The notes: generated from the letters alone by a model not told the origin. A stretch of 64,000 bases of DNA from Rhizorhabdus wittichii RW1 (GCA_000016765.1 CP000699.1:1488001-1552000); one strand, 5' to 3'; shown: positions 36,704 to 45,260, numbered from the stretch's first letter. Program-made: numbers and translations.

Positions 36704-36747
36704 CTCCCGCGGGTGCCGGGCGGTGGGAATGGCCGGCGCCCGAAGCC

Positions 36748-39108
36748 CTATTTGCCGAACGCCGCCGCACCGGTGAGGGTGGGGCCGCCATTGGTGCTGT
36801 TGATCGAGTAGCTCAACCCCACATGGCTCGCGCCGGGGCCGGCCAGGAAGCCCGTGATATAGGCCCCGCAGCCGGTGGACGAGCAAACCGGCCCGCCCGC
36901 CGCGACCGGAATGTTGTTGGCCTGGAAGCCCATATTGGCCTGCACCCCCATCTGGCTCTGCGCCGGATTGGCGACGCCGCCGTTGGTGGCGACGTCATAG
37001 GTGTGGCCGCCGATCGATACGTGCAGGTCGACGCCCACCGTCGGCGTCGCGCCGAAGGCCACCGCCGCGCTGCCGGTCAGCGAGCCGGGATCAAGCGACC
37101 CGTCGCTGATCGTCGGCTTGGTCGCGCCGACCAGGGCATAGCTGGCGGTGCCGCTGGTCGGCAGGTTGGTGGCCGGCGCACCATAGACATAGTGCATCCC
37201 CTGCTTGTCGGTGCGGTTGAGGACGCTGCTGTCGAAATATTTGCCGGCCGTGGCGCCGCCGGCCCAGCGCGTCCAGCCGATCACGCCGGCGACGCTGCCC
37301 GTCTCGAACCCGTTGTTGGTGCCGATCTCGGGCGATTCCTGCGTGTTCGTCGTCCACACATATTTCACCAGCTTGCCGCCGTCGTCGATCGTGGTCGTCG
37401 TCTTGTCGCGCAGGTCGATGCCCAGCCTGTCGCCGGCATAGGCGATCATCTGCCCGGTCCTCTCATTGCCCGTGACCGGCGCGGTCGGGGTCGTCGGGCC
37501 GGTGGGCGTGGTCGGAATCGTTGGCAGCACCAGCGTCAGGTTGGCGAGCAGCGGCGCGATCGCATCGAAGGTGCCGGTCGCCGCGAGCAGGTTCAGCGCG
37601 TCGCGGATCAGCTGGATGGTCGGGGCCGGCACGCCCGCGAACAGGCCGTTGTCGATCGCCAGGTTGATATATTGGCGGATCAGGTCGACCGTGATCCCGC
37701 TGAAGCCGTTCGGATTGCCGCCGCCCTTGAGGAAGTCGATATAGGCCTGCAGCGCCGTGGCATAGCCGGGCAGCACCACCGGACCGGTGCCGGGATCGGT
37801 GCCCGGATTGGTTCCTCCGGGCGGCACGAACACGCCGGTGCCGCCGTTCGCCAGATATTGCGCATAGGCGTCGAACACCGACCGGTTGGCCTGCGCGATC
37901 GCATCGACCAGCCCGCTCGACTGCAGGAAGGCGAAATAGGCGTTGATCACGTCCTGCGTCGCGCCGGTGAAATTGGCCGGCGCGCCGCCGCCCTTGATGA
38001 AGGCGATATAGGCGTTGACGACGTCGAGATAGCTCTTGGTGAAGTCGGTCGCCGCCCCGCCCGAGGACAGGAAGTCGAGATAGGCGTCGGCCAGCGCCCG
38101 GTTCTGCGCCGACAGGCCCTGCAACGTCCCCGTCGAGGAGAGATAGGCGAGGTAGCTGTTCACCGCCGCCTGGTTCGCCCCGGTGAAGCTCGCCGGGGAA
38201 GCACCGGTGCGCAGCAGGTCGATATATTGGTTGATCAGCGCGGCATAGGTCGCCTTGAACTGATCGCCCGCGCCGCCGTTCGCCAGATAGGCGAGATAGG
38301 TCTGGATGATGCCGGGCTCGGCCCCCGCGAACAGCTGCCCGCCATAGGCCGACTGGAGCTGCGCCGCGAAATCGACCAACGTCGCGACATCACCCGTCGG
38401 AAAAGCCTTCACCGCCGGATTGGTGGCCGAGGCCTCGACGTTGCGCGCCGCCTGCACGACGTCGCCCGACGCGCCGACCGCGGCCAGCGCCTCGCCCAGG
38501 TTGACGGGCACGCCGGCCGCTGCCGCCTGCGCCGTGTCGCCGGCCGGCTCGACCGCGTCGCTCGCCGCCGTCCGCGACGCGGCCGGGGCGGGATCGGCCT
38601 GGTTGGCGAAGATGCGCGAGGTGCCGCCGCCGGCCTGCCCCTGCCAGGCCGAGCCGCGGGTATAGACCTTGGTCTGGCCGTCGCTCTGGATCGCGACGTT
38701 GCCGCCCAGCGCATGGCCGGTGAAGCTGTCGCCATCGACGGTGAAGGAGCCCGAGGGCGAAGCGCCGGTCAGCCGCGCGGTGGCGCCGCCCGGAAGCCGC
38801 ACATTGGTGCTCGAAGCGCCCGACTGCGTCGCGACGGTGACGCTGCCCGCGAGCACGGTGACGTCATCGCCGTCGATCCGCACCGCGCCGCCGCCGACCA
38901 GCGAGACGATGCTGCCATTGTCGGTCATGATCTGGGTGGTGCCGCCGCTGGTGCGGACCTCCTGCCCGGCCGCCAGCGTCGCGCCGGCCAGCGTGGGATC
39001 GTCGGAGAAGAGCAGCTTGCCCGCCATGGCGGGGGTGGCGAGGCCGGCGATCGACGCCGAGGCGAGGAGCCCGAGCGAAAGCCGGGCGAAGATGGTGGTG
39101 CTGGTCAT
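36748..39108 (-). CDS. FecR-domain, 24-residue-repeat, TbpB-like-barrel surface protein
   Basis: A 786-residue exported protein. Its parts are a signal peptide (cleaved near AMA-GK, residue 30, no lipobox), a FecR-type beta domain (about 45-155), an Ala-rich linker, eleven 24-residue repeats (247-527), a Pro/Thr linker (525-548) and a C-terminal domain (about 550-786). That last domain has LPTSGTASYAL, GVDLHVSIGGHTYD, FLAGPGASHVGLSYSI and the ending GAAAFGK. These last motifs resemble the C-terminal barrels of TbpB/fHbp-type T11SS cargo. It starts 2 bp after the Slam gene, so it is its likely substrate. Two Cys (742, 747) could form a disulfide. Confidence 0.75.
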   Translation of the reverse strand: MTSTTIFARLSLGLLASASIAGLATPAMAGKLLFSDDPTLAGATLAAGQEVRTSGGTTQIMTDNGSIVSLVGGGAVRIDGDDVTVLAGSVTVATQSGASSTNVRLPGGATARLTGASPSGSFTVDGDSFTGHALGGNVAIQSDGQTKVYTRGSAWQGQAGGGTSRIFANQADPAPAASRTAASDAVEPAGDTAQAAAAGVPVNLGEALAAVGASGDVVQAARNVEASATNPAVKAFPTGDVATLVDFAAQLQSAYGGQLFAGAEPGIIQTYLAYLANGGAGDQFKATYAALINQYIDLLRTGASPASFTGANQAAVNSYLAYLSSTGTLQGLSAQNRALADAYLDFLSSGGAATDFTKSYLDVVNAYIAFIKGGGAPANFTGATQDVINAYFAFLQSSGLVDAIAQANRSVFDAYAQYLANGGTGVFVPPGGTNPGTDPGTGPVVLPGYATALQAYIDFLKGGGNPNGFSGITVDLIRQYINLAIDNGLFAGVPAPTIQLIRDALNLLAATGTFDAIAPLLANLTLVLPTIPTTPTGPTTPTAPVTGNERTGQMIAYAGDRLGIDLRDKTTTTIDDGGKLVKYVWTTNTQESPEIGTNNGFETGSVAGVIGWTRWAGGATAGKYFDSSVLNRTDKQGMHYVYGAPATNLPTSGTASYALVGATKPTISDGSLDPGSLTGSAAVAFGATPTVGVDLHVSIGGHTYDVATNGGVANPAQSQMGVQANMGFQANNIPVAAGGPVCSSTGCGAYITGFLAGPGASHVGLSYSINSTNGGPTLTGAAAFGK
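37528..38370 (-). repeat. Eleven 24-residue protein repeats in the cargo gene
   Basis: Aromatic residues recur every 24 positions (Phe247, Tyr271, 295, 319, 343, 367, 391, 415, then after a 17-residue Gly/Pro insertion 456, 480 and, with Ala, 504). The consensus is Y[LI]x[FY][LI]xxGGAxxxFT followed by nine residues ending in Ala/Ser. Two alternating sub-types differ in GGA..FT versus SxG..(L/I)A. The DNA copies have diverged, so selection is at the protein level. Confidence 0.8.
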
Positions 39109-39110
39109 GT

Positions 39111-40439
39111 TCAATTCCCCCGGAACTCGAAGCGGACGCCGAGGCTGGCGGTCCAACGCTTGAAGTCGTACAGCGCTATGTTGCTGAAATTACGCGTGTA
39201 AGTGACACGCGGGCGGAGGTAGACCGATCCGGTCAGCAGATATTTGAGGCCGATCGAGGCGTCGATCTGCTCGTCCCTGCGCTTCTTCAGGAACAGCGGA
39301 TCGGCGTCGTCGTAGCGGCGCAGTTCGCCCGAGACGCCGCCGACCACGTTGAGCCCCGGCGCGATCGAATATTCGAAGCCGAGATTGGCGTTGACGAAAC
39401 CGTTGGAGAACTGGTCGCCCGCGTTGCGGCGCGCCTCCTCCTTGCCGCCCGACACGCTGGCGACCAGGACGCGGTCGGCATAGGAGACCGCCAACGCATA
39501 GCGGTCGGCGTCGCGCAGCGGGTCCCTGTCATAGTCGAAGCGATAGAGCTGCGCGCCGACGCTGAGCGCCGCGCCATTGCCCATCAGGTGGGTATACTGG
39601 CCGATCGCGCCATAGGCAGTGCGATAGCCGTCATGGCCCAGCCAGAATTTCTGGGCCTGGCCCGACAGCGACAGCACATCGCGGCTGGCGAAGCTGTAGG
39701 AAGCGCCGACCGTGCCGGTCAGGCTCGCCTGGTCGAAGGTGCGGTCGCCGATATTGTCGCGCCAGGTGCCGAGCAGGCTGCCGAACACGCGCATCTGGCG
39801 GCTGGCCGGGGTGGCGACGCTGACGCCGCCCTGCAGGTCGTAATATTGCTTGTCGATCCGCCGCGCCGCGCCGCCCAGCGTGCCCGGGCCGAGGCCGACG
39901 AACAGCGGGATGGTGATCGTCGACAGGTTGGTCGCGCTGTTGATGTTGCTGTCATGGCCGGCCGAGGCGTCGAGGAAGCCCGATACGTCGGTGCTCCCGC
40001 CGGCGACCTCCCGGTCGAAGCGGCGGACGATGCCGTCGAAGCGCTGCCGCACCGGATCGGGCAGGGTCGGGTCCTGGACGACGGTGTTGAACTGGGCGCG
40101 CGCGGTGTCGACGTCGCCGCCCAGCGCATAGGCGCGGGCCAGCTCGGCGCGGGCCTGGCTGTTGCCCGGCTGGACCGACAGCACGCGCTGGAAGGCGAGG
40201 ATCGCCTCGCCCGCGCGGCCGCTGTCGGCGGCGGCGAGGCCCAGCGCATAGTCATAGTCCGGATCGCCGGCGCGGGTCGCGACGAGCGGCGCGAGCATGT
40301 CATAGGCCTGCGCGGCCTTGCCCTGTTGCTGAAGGGCGAGCGCGCCCTTCACGGTTTCGTCCATGGCCGCCGACGCCGGCGCGCAGGCCAGCGCGACCGC
40401 CATCGCCGCGGCGGCGGAAAAGCAGATGCTACGTGTCAC
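39111..40439 (-). CDS. Slam-type outer-membrane translocon (surface lipoprotein assembly modifier, DUF560)
   Basis: Slam proteins form type XI secretion systems that move TbpB-like cargo across the outer membrane. The 442-residue protein starts with GTG and has a signal peptide (to about residue 25). TPR repeats (about 27-140) include EAILAFQRVLSVQPGNSQARAELARAYALGG (only part quoted as motif: VLSVQPGNSQAR). A C-terminal barrel (about 150-442) has the DUF560-typical GHDSNIN entry and an aromatic C-terminal strand (VRFEF). It lies 2 bp before the cargo gene and is divergent from a caspase-like gene across 112 bp. Confidence 0.8.
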   Translation of the reverse strand: MTRSICFSAAAAMAVALACAPASAAMDETVKGALALQQQGKAAQAYDMLAPLVATRAGDPDYDYALGLAAADSGRAGEAILAFQRVLSVQPGNSQARAELARAYALGGDVDTARAQFNTVVQDPTLPDPVRQRFDGIVRRFDREVAGGSTDVSGFLDASAGHDSNINSATNLSTITIPLFVGLGPGTLGGAARRIDKQYYDLQGGVSVATPASRQMRVFGSLLGTWRDNIGDRTFDQASLTGTVGASYSFASRDVLSLSGQAQKFWLGHDGYRTAYGAIGQYTHLMGNGAALSVGAQLYRFDYDRDPLRDADRYALAVSYADRVLVASVSGGKEEARRNAGDQFSNGFVNANLGFEYSIAPGLNVVGGVSGELRRYDDADPLFLKKRRDEQIDASIGLKYLLTGSVYLRPRVTYTRNFSNIALYDFKRWTASLGVRFEFRGN

Positions 40440-40551
40440 GATATCTCCCCTGTTACCCCGGCGCAGGCTCTGCCACGGACCGTCCGATTTGCTCCCTGAC
40501 GTTTCCTGACATGCGCTGGCGGCGGCCCGTGCGCGCGCCTATGGAGAGGGG

Positions 40552-41850
40552 GTGATGCGACCGCGCTTCCTCCTCGCCGCGCTCGCGGGGGCGCTGCTGT
40601 CGGCGGCTCCCGCCGCTGCCGAGACGCGCGCGGTGCTGGTCGGCGTCTCGCATTTCTCCGATCCGCGCCTCGCCGCCTTCGCCCTGCCCGGCGCGGCCCG
40701 CGACGTCGAGCGGATGGCCGGCGCGCTCGCGACGCTGGGGGTCGATCGGGCGGCGCTGACGATGCTGACCGGCGACGGCGCCACCCTCGCCGCGATCCGC
40801 GCGGCGCTCGACCGACTGGCTGCCGCATCGGCCGCCGGCGACCGCGCCGTCATCTTCCTGTCGGGGCACGGCACCCAGGCCCCGGCCAGGACCGCCGACC
40901 TGATCGAGCCCGACGGCAAGGACGAGCTGTTCCTCGCCGCCGATGCCGGCGCGTGGGACCCGCGCAGCCGCACGGTGCCCGGCGCGCTGGTCGACGACGA
41001 GATCGGCCGCCGCATCGGCGAGCTGCGCGCGCGCGGCGTCGACGTGTGGATGGTGATCGACAGCTGCACCGGCGGCGGGCTGCTGCGCGGGTCGGGCACG
41101 CCCAAGGCGATCCCGCCCGCCCGGCTCGGCATCCCGGCCGGCGCGCCCCTGCGCGGCGCGGTCGATCCGTCGGGCTTCGTCGACGGCGGGCTGGCGGGCG
41201 GCGGGCGCCTCGTCGCCTTCGCCGCCGCCGGGCCGGGCGCGATCGCCTGGGACGACGGCGACGGCGGCGCCTTCACCACCGCGCTGGCCCGCGCGATCGC
41301 CCCCGATCGTCCCGCCAGCTTCGCCGCGCTCGCCGCCGGCATCAGCGGCAGCCCGCGCCGGGGCGGGACGATCGGCGCCTTCTGGACGGCGGGCGACCTG
41401 TCGGCGCCGTTGCTGTTCGACGGACGATCGCCCGACATGGTCGACTTCGCCCGCGCGCTGCCACCGCTGCCCTTCGCCACCACGCTGGCGATCGACCGCG
41501 CCGGGGCCTGCAAGGCGGACGGCGGCAACCGGCCGCGATCGGACGGCGGCGGCGACCTGACCCTGCTGCTGCATTGCGACCATGTTCGCGTCGACATGGC
41601 CGAACCGCCGCAACCGCTCCGCATCGAGGCCTGGTATCGCGACGCGGCGGGCGGCTACACCAGCCTCGCCCCGCCGCTCGGCCTGGTCGTGGCGCCGGGC
41701 CGCTGGGCCAATGTCGGCTTCACCTTCGTCACCCGCGACCCCGGCACCGGCCGCGAGTTGCCGAAGGGCGAGGAGACGCTGGTGCTGATCGCGCGCGACA
41801 CGGACGGCAAGGCGATCGGCGCGCGGCTGCTCCGGTTCAGGGCCGCCTGA
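40552..41850 (+). CDS. Secreted caspase-family peptidase (C14-like)
   Basis: A 432-residue protein (431 if the second codon, ATG 40555, is used) with a signal peptide (LLAALAGALLSAAPAAA). A p20-like caspase domain (about 25-290) carries His106 in FLSGHGTQ and Cys172 in VIDSCTGGG, and the C-terminal about 120 residues form a beta-rich domain. Bacterial orthocaspases usually have DSCHSG; the substitution to DSCTGG keeps the Asp-Ser-Cys core. Export to the periplasm or surface is predicted. It shares its upstream region with the divergent Slam-cargo unit. Confidence 0.88.
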   Translation: MMRPRFLLAALAGALLSAAPAAAETRAVLVGVSHFSDPRLAAFALPGAARDVERMAGALATLGVDRAALTMLTGDGATLAAIRAALDRLAAASAAGDRAVIFLSGHGTQAPARTADLIEPDGKDELFLAADAGAWDPRSRTVPGALVDDEIGRRIGELRARGVDVWMVIDSCTGGGLLRGSGTPKAIPPARLGIPAGAPLRGAVDPSGFVDGGLAGGGRLVAFAAAGPGAIAWDDGDGGAFTTALARAIAPDRPASFAALAAGISGSPRRGGTIGAFWTAGDLSAPLLFDGRSPDMVDFARALPPLPFATTLAIDRAGACKADGGNRPRSDGGGDLTLLLHCDHVRVDMAEPPQPLRIEAWYRDAAGGYTSLAPPLGLVVAPGRWANVGFTFVTRDPGTGRELPKGEETLVLIARDTDGKAIGARLLRFRAA

Positions 41851-41859
41851 CCACCCCTC

Positions 41860-42174
41860 TCAATGCGGCAGGATGATCCCCAGCTCGCGCTCGATCTCGC
41901 CACGCGCCAGCAGGCCCGATTGCTCGACGCCCTTGGCGATGATCAGCAGGATCACCTGTTCGGGCGCGGAGATCAGCGTCGGGAAGTGGCCGTGCAGGCT
42001 CTGGTCGAGCGCGCGGGCGAACATCGATATCCGGTCGCGCAGCGTCATCTCGGCCGGCAGGGCCACCGATCGGCTGAAGGCGCACCAGCGCTGCGCCGTG
42101 AACAGGATCGCAGCGTCGATCGTCGCCGATGCATCGTCATCGCGCGATCCGGATTTTCTGCGGAAGGGCCACAT
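41860..42174 (-). CDS. Small cytosolic protein of unknown function
   Basis: A 104-residue frame starting MWPFRRKSGSRDDD, without signal peptide. It is helical by composition, with a distinctive middle (LRDRISMFARALDQSLHGHFPTL) and an end IIAKGVEQSGLLARGEIEREL that resembles a short helical regulatory domain. The open frame continues upstream to 42300, but MWPF is the more natural start. It follows the PPC-like gene by 82 bp on the same strand and converges with the caspase gene. No family was recognised. Confidence 0.6.
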   Translation of the reverse strand: MWPFRRKSGSRDDDASATIDAAILFTAQRWCAFSRSVALPAEMTLRDRISMFARALDQSLHGHFPTLISAPEQVILLIIAKGVEQSGLLARGEIERELGIILPH

Positions 42175-42256
42175 CACCGGCCCAGCATGGCATGGTTCGA
42201 AGGGGTCGATGGTGATCCAGTTCACAAGCCGGGGCCGAACCGGGCTCATCCGCCGA

Positions 42257-42886
42257 TCAGTTGCTGAGCACCACCACCCGGGTCGGCACCCGCCCGGCAT
42301 TGCCGAGCATCACCCGATAGTCGGCGGGGCGCGGCGGCGACCAGCGGCACAGCGGATAATAGGCGTTGCCGCGTTCGTCGCAGACGGTGCGCCCGCGCTG
42401 GTCGGCGACGCTCAGGTGCAGGTCGGCGTCGCCGTCGCCGATCGCCGAGACGAAGGCCGGCTCGGCCCCGCGCGTCCGCACCGTCCAGCCGACGCTCTCG
42501 CCGGCCGGCAGCATCTGCCGGAACTGGAGCGGGCCGCTGCCCCAGCTTCCGCCGACGATGCCCTTCGGCCGCGCACCGGCCAGCGCCTCCGCCTCAGTGG
42601 CGACGGCGGCGTCGCCGGGCGCCATCAGCCGCGCCTCCTCCGCCAGCGCGGCGGCGATCGGCGATCGATCGGGCAACCCCTCGCGCGCGACCAGCCGGCC
42701 GGCCTGAAGCTCCGCCTCGCGCAGGCCGCTCGCCGCGACGATCCGCGCCGCCGTCAGCATCTCGCGCGCGTCGCCGCTGCGCCGCGCATGATCGGCCAGC
42801 TTGAGGCCGAGCGCCGCGTCCTCGATCGCCGACGGCGCGGCGGCGCCGATCAGCAGCAGGGCGGCAAGGATGCGCAGGCGCTTCAT
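42257..42886 (-). CDS. Secreted protein with PPC-like C-terminal domain
   Basis: A 209-residue protein with signal peptide (RILAALLLIGAAAPSA), a helical region (about 25-105), and a C-terminal beta-sandwich segment. It reads FRQMLPAGESVGWTV, then GDGDADLHLSVADQRGR, two cysteines, a WSPP turn, DYRVML and a final VVVLSN. This pattern matches bacterial pre-peptidase C-terminal (PPC) domains, often appended to or encoded beside secreted proteases. That makes a link with the adjacent caspase-like peptidase plausible; assignment is from pattern only. Confidence 0.6.
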   Translation of the reverse strand: MKRLRILAALLLIGAAAPSAIEDAALGLKLADHARRSGDAREMLTAARIVAASGLREAELQAGRLVAREGLPDRSPIAAALAEEARLMAPGDAAVATEAEALAGARPKGIVGGSWGSGPLQFRQMLPAGESVGWTVRTRGAEPAFVSAIGDGDADLHLSVADQRGRTVCDERGNAYYPLCRWSPPRPADYRVMLGNAGRVPTRVVVLSN

Positions 42887-42997
42887 GATCCCGGTCTATA
42901 ATGGCCGCGCCCGGCAGGCCAGCGCGATGGCCTGAATTTATCTGACGGCCCGAAGCGTCCCGCTTTCCTTTCCCCGGCGGGCTGGCATGATGACGCC

Positions 42998-43789
42998 ATG
43001 GGGCAAGAAGACGACATCATGATCGAACAGAGCTTCCGCAGCCTGTTCCTGGGCCGATCCGCGCTGATCCTGGAGGATGAGACCGAAGTCGCCGAGCTGC
43101 TGGCGACGGCGCTCGGCCGCGCCGGCTTCGCGCGGGTCGACGTGGTCGCCACCGGCACCGACGCGGTCGACCGGGCGAGCGCCGATCCGTTCGACGTGCT
43201 GATCCTCGACCGGCAGACGCCCGAGCTCGACGGGCTCGGCGCGCTCGGGCGGATCCGTTCCGAAGGCGGCCGATCGACCCGCGCCCCGGCGCTGTTCCTG
43301 ACCGCGCTGGGATCGGAGCGGCACCGGATCGAGGGGCTGGCGGGCGGCGGCGACGACTATGCGGTCAAGCCGCTGTCGGAGATCGAGCTGCTCGCCCGGC
43401 TCGCCGCACTGCTGCGGCGGCGCGAATGGGACGGCGCCTCGCCGGCCGGGACCGAGCTGGTCTGCGGGCCGCTCCGGATCGACGCGGGGACGATGACGGC
43501 GTCGCTGTGCGGCACCCTGCTCGACCTGACGGCGCGCGAATTCTCGATCCTGTCGCTGCTCGCGCGCAACATCGGCCTGCCGGTGACGCGGTCGATGCTG
43601 TGGTCGGTCTGCTGGTCGACCTATAATTTCGTGCCCGCCAATTTCGCCAACACCATCGACGTCCATGTCTCGCGCCTGCGCCGCAAGCTCGAGGCGGCGG
43701 GCACCGACCTTCCCGCCAGCCTCAGCCCGCTGATCGTCGCGGTGCGGAGCCAGGGCCTGATGCTGCGGCGGCTGGACGCGCCCGCTTGA
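42998..43789 (+). CDS. OmpR/PhoB-family response regulator
   Basis: A 263-residue regulator. The receiver domain (about 20-138) has the acidic pair EDE (26-28), phospho-acceptor Asp71 (LILDRQTPELDG), Thr102 and Lys124 (YAVKPLS). The C-terminal winged helix (about 155-258) has LTAREFSILSLLARN and NTIDVHVSRLRRKLE. The stop overlaps the TTG start of the histidine kinase, so they form one two-component unit. Regulation of the neighbouring caspase/Slam genes is possible from position only. Confidence 0.93.
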   Translation: MGQEDDIMIEQSFRSLFLGRSALILEDETEVAELLATALGRAGFARVDVVATGTDAVDRASADPFDVLILDRQTPELDGLGALGRIRSEGGRSTRAPALFLTALGSERHRIEGLAGGGDDYAVKPLSEIELLARLAALLRRREWDGASPAGTELVCGPLRIDAGTMTASLCGTLLDLTAREFSILSLLARNIGLPVTRSMLWSVCWSTYNFVPANFANTIDVHVSRLRRKLEAAGTDLPASLSPLIVAVRSQGLMLRRLDAPA

Positions 43790-45150
43790 GACCATTGCAC
43801 CTTTCCGCCAAGACGGCGCTGCTGCTGGGGGTCTTCTCGGTGCTGGCGCTGGCGCTCAGCCTCCTCGGCCTCGCCATGGTCGACCGCGACGCCCGCCGCA
43901 TCGCCGCCGCCGAGGCGGCCCAGCATGATTATGAGGCGCTCGACGAGAAGCTGCCGGGGATGATGGCCGACCCCGCCGCCCAACCGCTGCTCGCCTCGGC
44001 GGTCGGCGAGATCGGCCAATATGCCGGGCGCACCGGCCAGCCCCGCATCGCCCTGTTCCGGGACGCCGACGGGCGGGTCCGCGGCACCTGGGCCCGCTGG
44101 CCCGGCGGGGTGCGCCCGTGGCGCGAAGGCTATGTCGCCGCCCGCGCGCCCGACGGACATGGCGAGCTGATCGGCGTCGAGCGGCGGCTTCCGGGCGGCG
44201 CGGCATTGCTGATCGCCCGGCCGGTCGCCTCGGCGAGCGCGCTGCGCCGGTCGCTGGGGCTGTGGGGCGGCGGCATCGTGCTGGTGCTGATGGGGCTGTC
44301 GATCGCGACCGCGCTGATCGTCGGCGGGCAGACCGCCGCGCGCATCCGCCGCCTCAACCGGGTCTGCGACCGGGTTGGCGAGGGCGACGTCAAGGCGCGG
44401 ATCGCCGATCCCGGCCCGCCCGACGAGATCGGCGTCCTCGCCCGCCACATGAACGGCATGCTCGGCGAGCTCGAACGCCGCATCCACGGCCTGCGCGCGG
44501 CGTCGGACCATATCGCCCACGACCTGCGCACCCCGCTCGCCCGGGTGCGCGCGCGGCTGTCGACGATGGAGGACGCCGCCGATCCCGAGACCGCGACGCA
44601 GGCGGCGCGCGCGGCGGCCGAGCTCGACCGGCTGATGGCCGCGTTCAACGCGCTGCTCGAACTGCGCGAGATCGAATCCGACGTCAGCTCGCCGCCCGAG
44701 CTGTTCGACATCGCCCGCGCCGTCGAGGACGCGGTCGACCTCTACGAAGCCGTCGCCGAGGACGAGAAGCAGGTGCGGATCACCCGCGCGGTCGCCGCCG
44801 GCCCGTTCGTCGGCGATCGCGAGTTGGTGATCCGGGCGCTCGCCAACCTGATCGAGAATGCGTTGAAGGTGTCGCCGCCGGGCGCGACCATCGCCGTCGC
44901 CGCGCAGGACGCGCGCCGGGACGGCGAGCCGGCGCTCGAACTGGCCGTCACCGACGAGGGGCCGGGCTTCCCCGAGCAGGAGGAGCCCGCGGAGCCCCGT
45001 TCGACGCTGGGCGGCCACGGTCTCGGCCTGGTCATCGTCCGCGCCATAGCCGAACGCCATCGCGGCGAGGTCCGCGTCGAGAACGGCGCGCGCGGGGCGC
45101 GGGTCACGCTGCTGCTGCGCACGCCGCGCCTGCTCGCCGGCTATGAATAG
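43786..45150 (+). CDS. Sensor histidine kinase
   Basis: A 454-residue membrane kinase paired with the upstream response regulator. TM1 lies at about 10-31, the periplasmic sensor at about 32-152 and TM2 at about 158-181. HAMP (about 182-235) is followed by HisKA with the phospho-acceptor His245 in SDHIAHDLRTPLAR. The ATPase domain has NLIENALK, DEGPGF and GGHGLGL. The start is a TTG overlapping the regulator's TGA, which would keep kinase yield below regulator yield. The signal sensed is unknown. Confidence 0.93.
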   Translation: MRPLHLSAKTALLLGVFSVLALALSLLGLAMVDRDARRIAAAEAAQHDYEALDEKLPGMMADPAAQPLLASAVGEIGQYAGRTGQPRIALFRDADGRVRGTWARWPGGVRPWREGYVAARAPDGHGELIGVERRLPGGAALLIARPVASASALRRSLGLWGGGIVLVLMGLSIATALIVGGQTAARIRRLNRVCDRVGEGDVKARIADPGPPDEIGVLARHMNGMLGELERRIHGLRAASDHIAHDLRTPLARVRARLSTMEDAADPETATQAARAAAELDRLMAAFNALLELREIESDVSSPPELFDIARAVEDAVDLYEAVAEDEKQVRITRAVAAGPFVGDRELVIRALANLIENALKVSPPGATIAVAAQDARRDGEPALELAVTDEGPGFPEQEEPAEPRSTLGGHGLGLVIVRAIAERHRGEVRVENGARGARVTLLLRTPRLLAGYE

Positions 45151-45260
45151 CGGCCGGCCGGTGCCGCGGGCGGACATGCCGAGCCCGTTCGTTTATCGGC
45201 GGTTCAGCTAGGCCGGTTTAGCCTCCGCGCGCTAGACTTTACGAATGGAGGGAACCAACC

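Noticed and set aside
37528-38370. Periodic sequence considered as a CRISPR or satellite array
   Set aside because: The 72-bp period is visible only at protein level; DNA copies are diverged and lie inside a coding frame.
36823-39201. A 792-codon plus-strand open frame opposite the FecR cargo gene
   Set aside because: Antisense shadow: Arg/Gly-rich translation without motifs, while the minus-strand frame has a signal peptide, domains and repeats.
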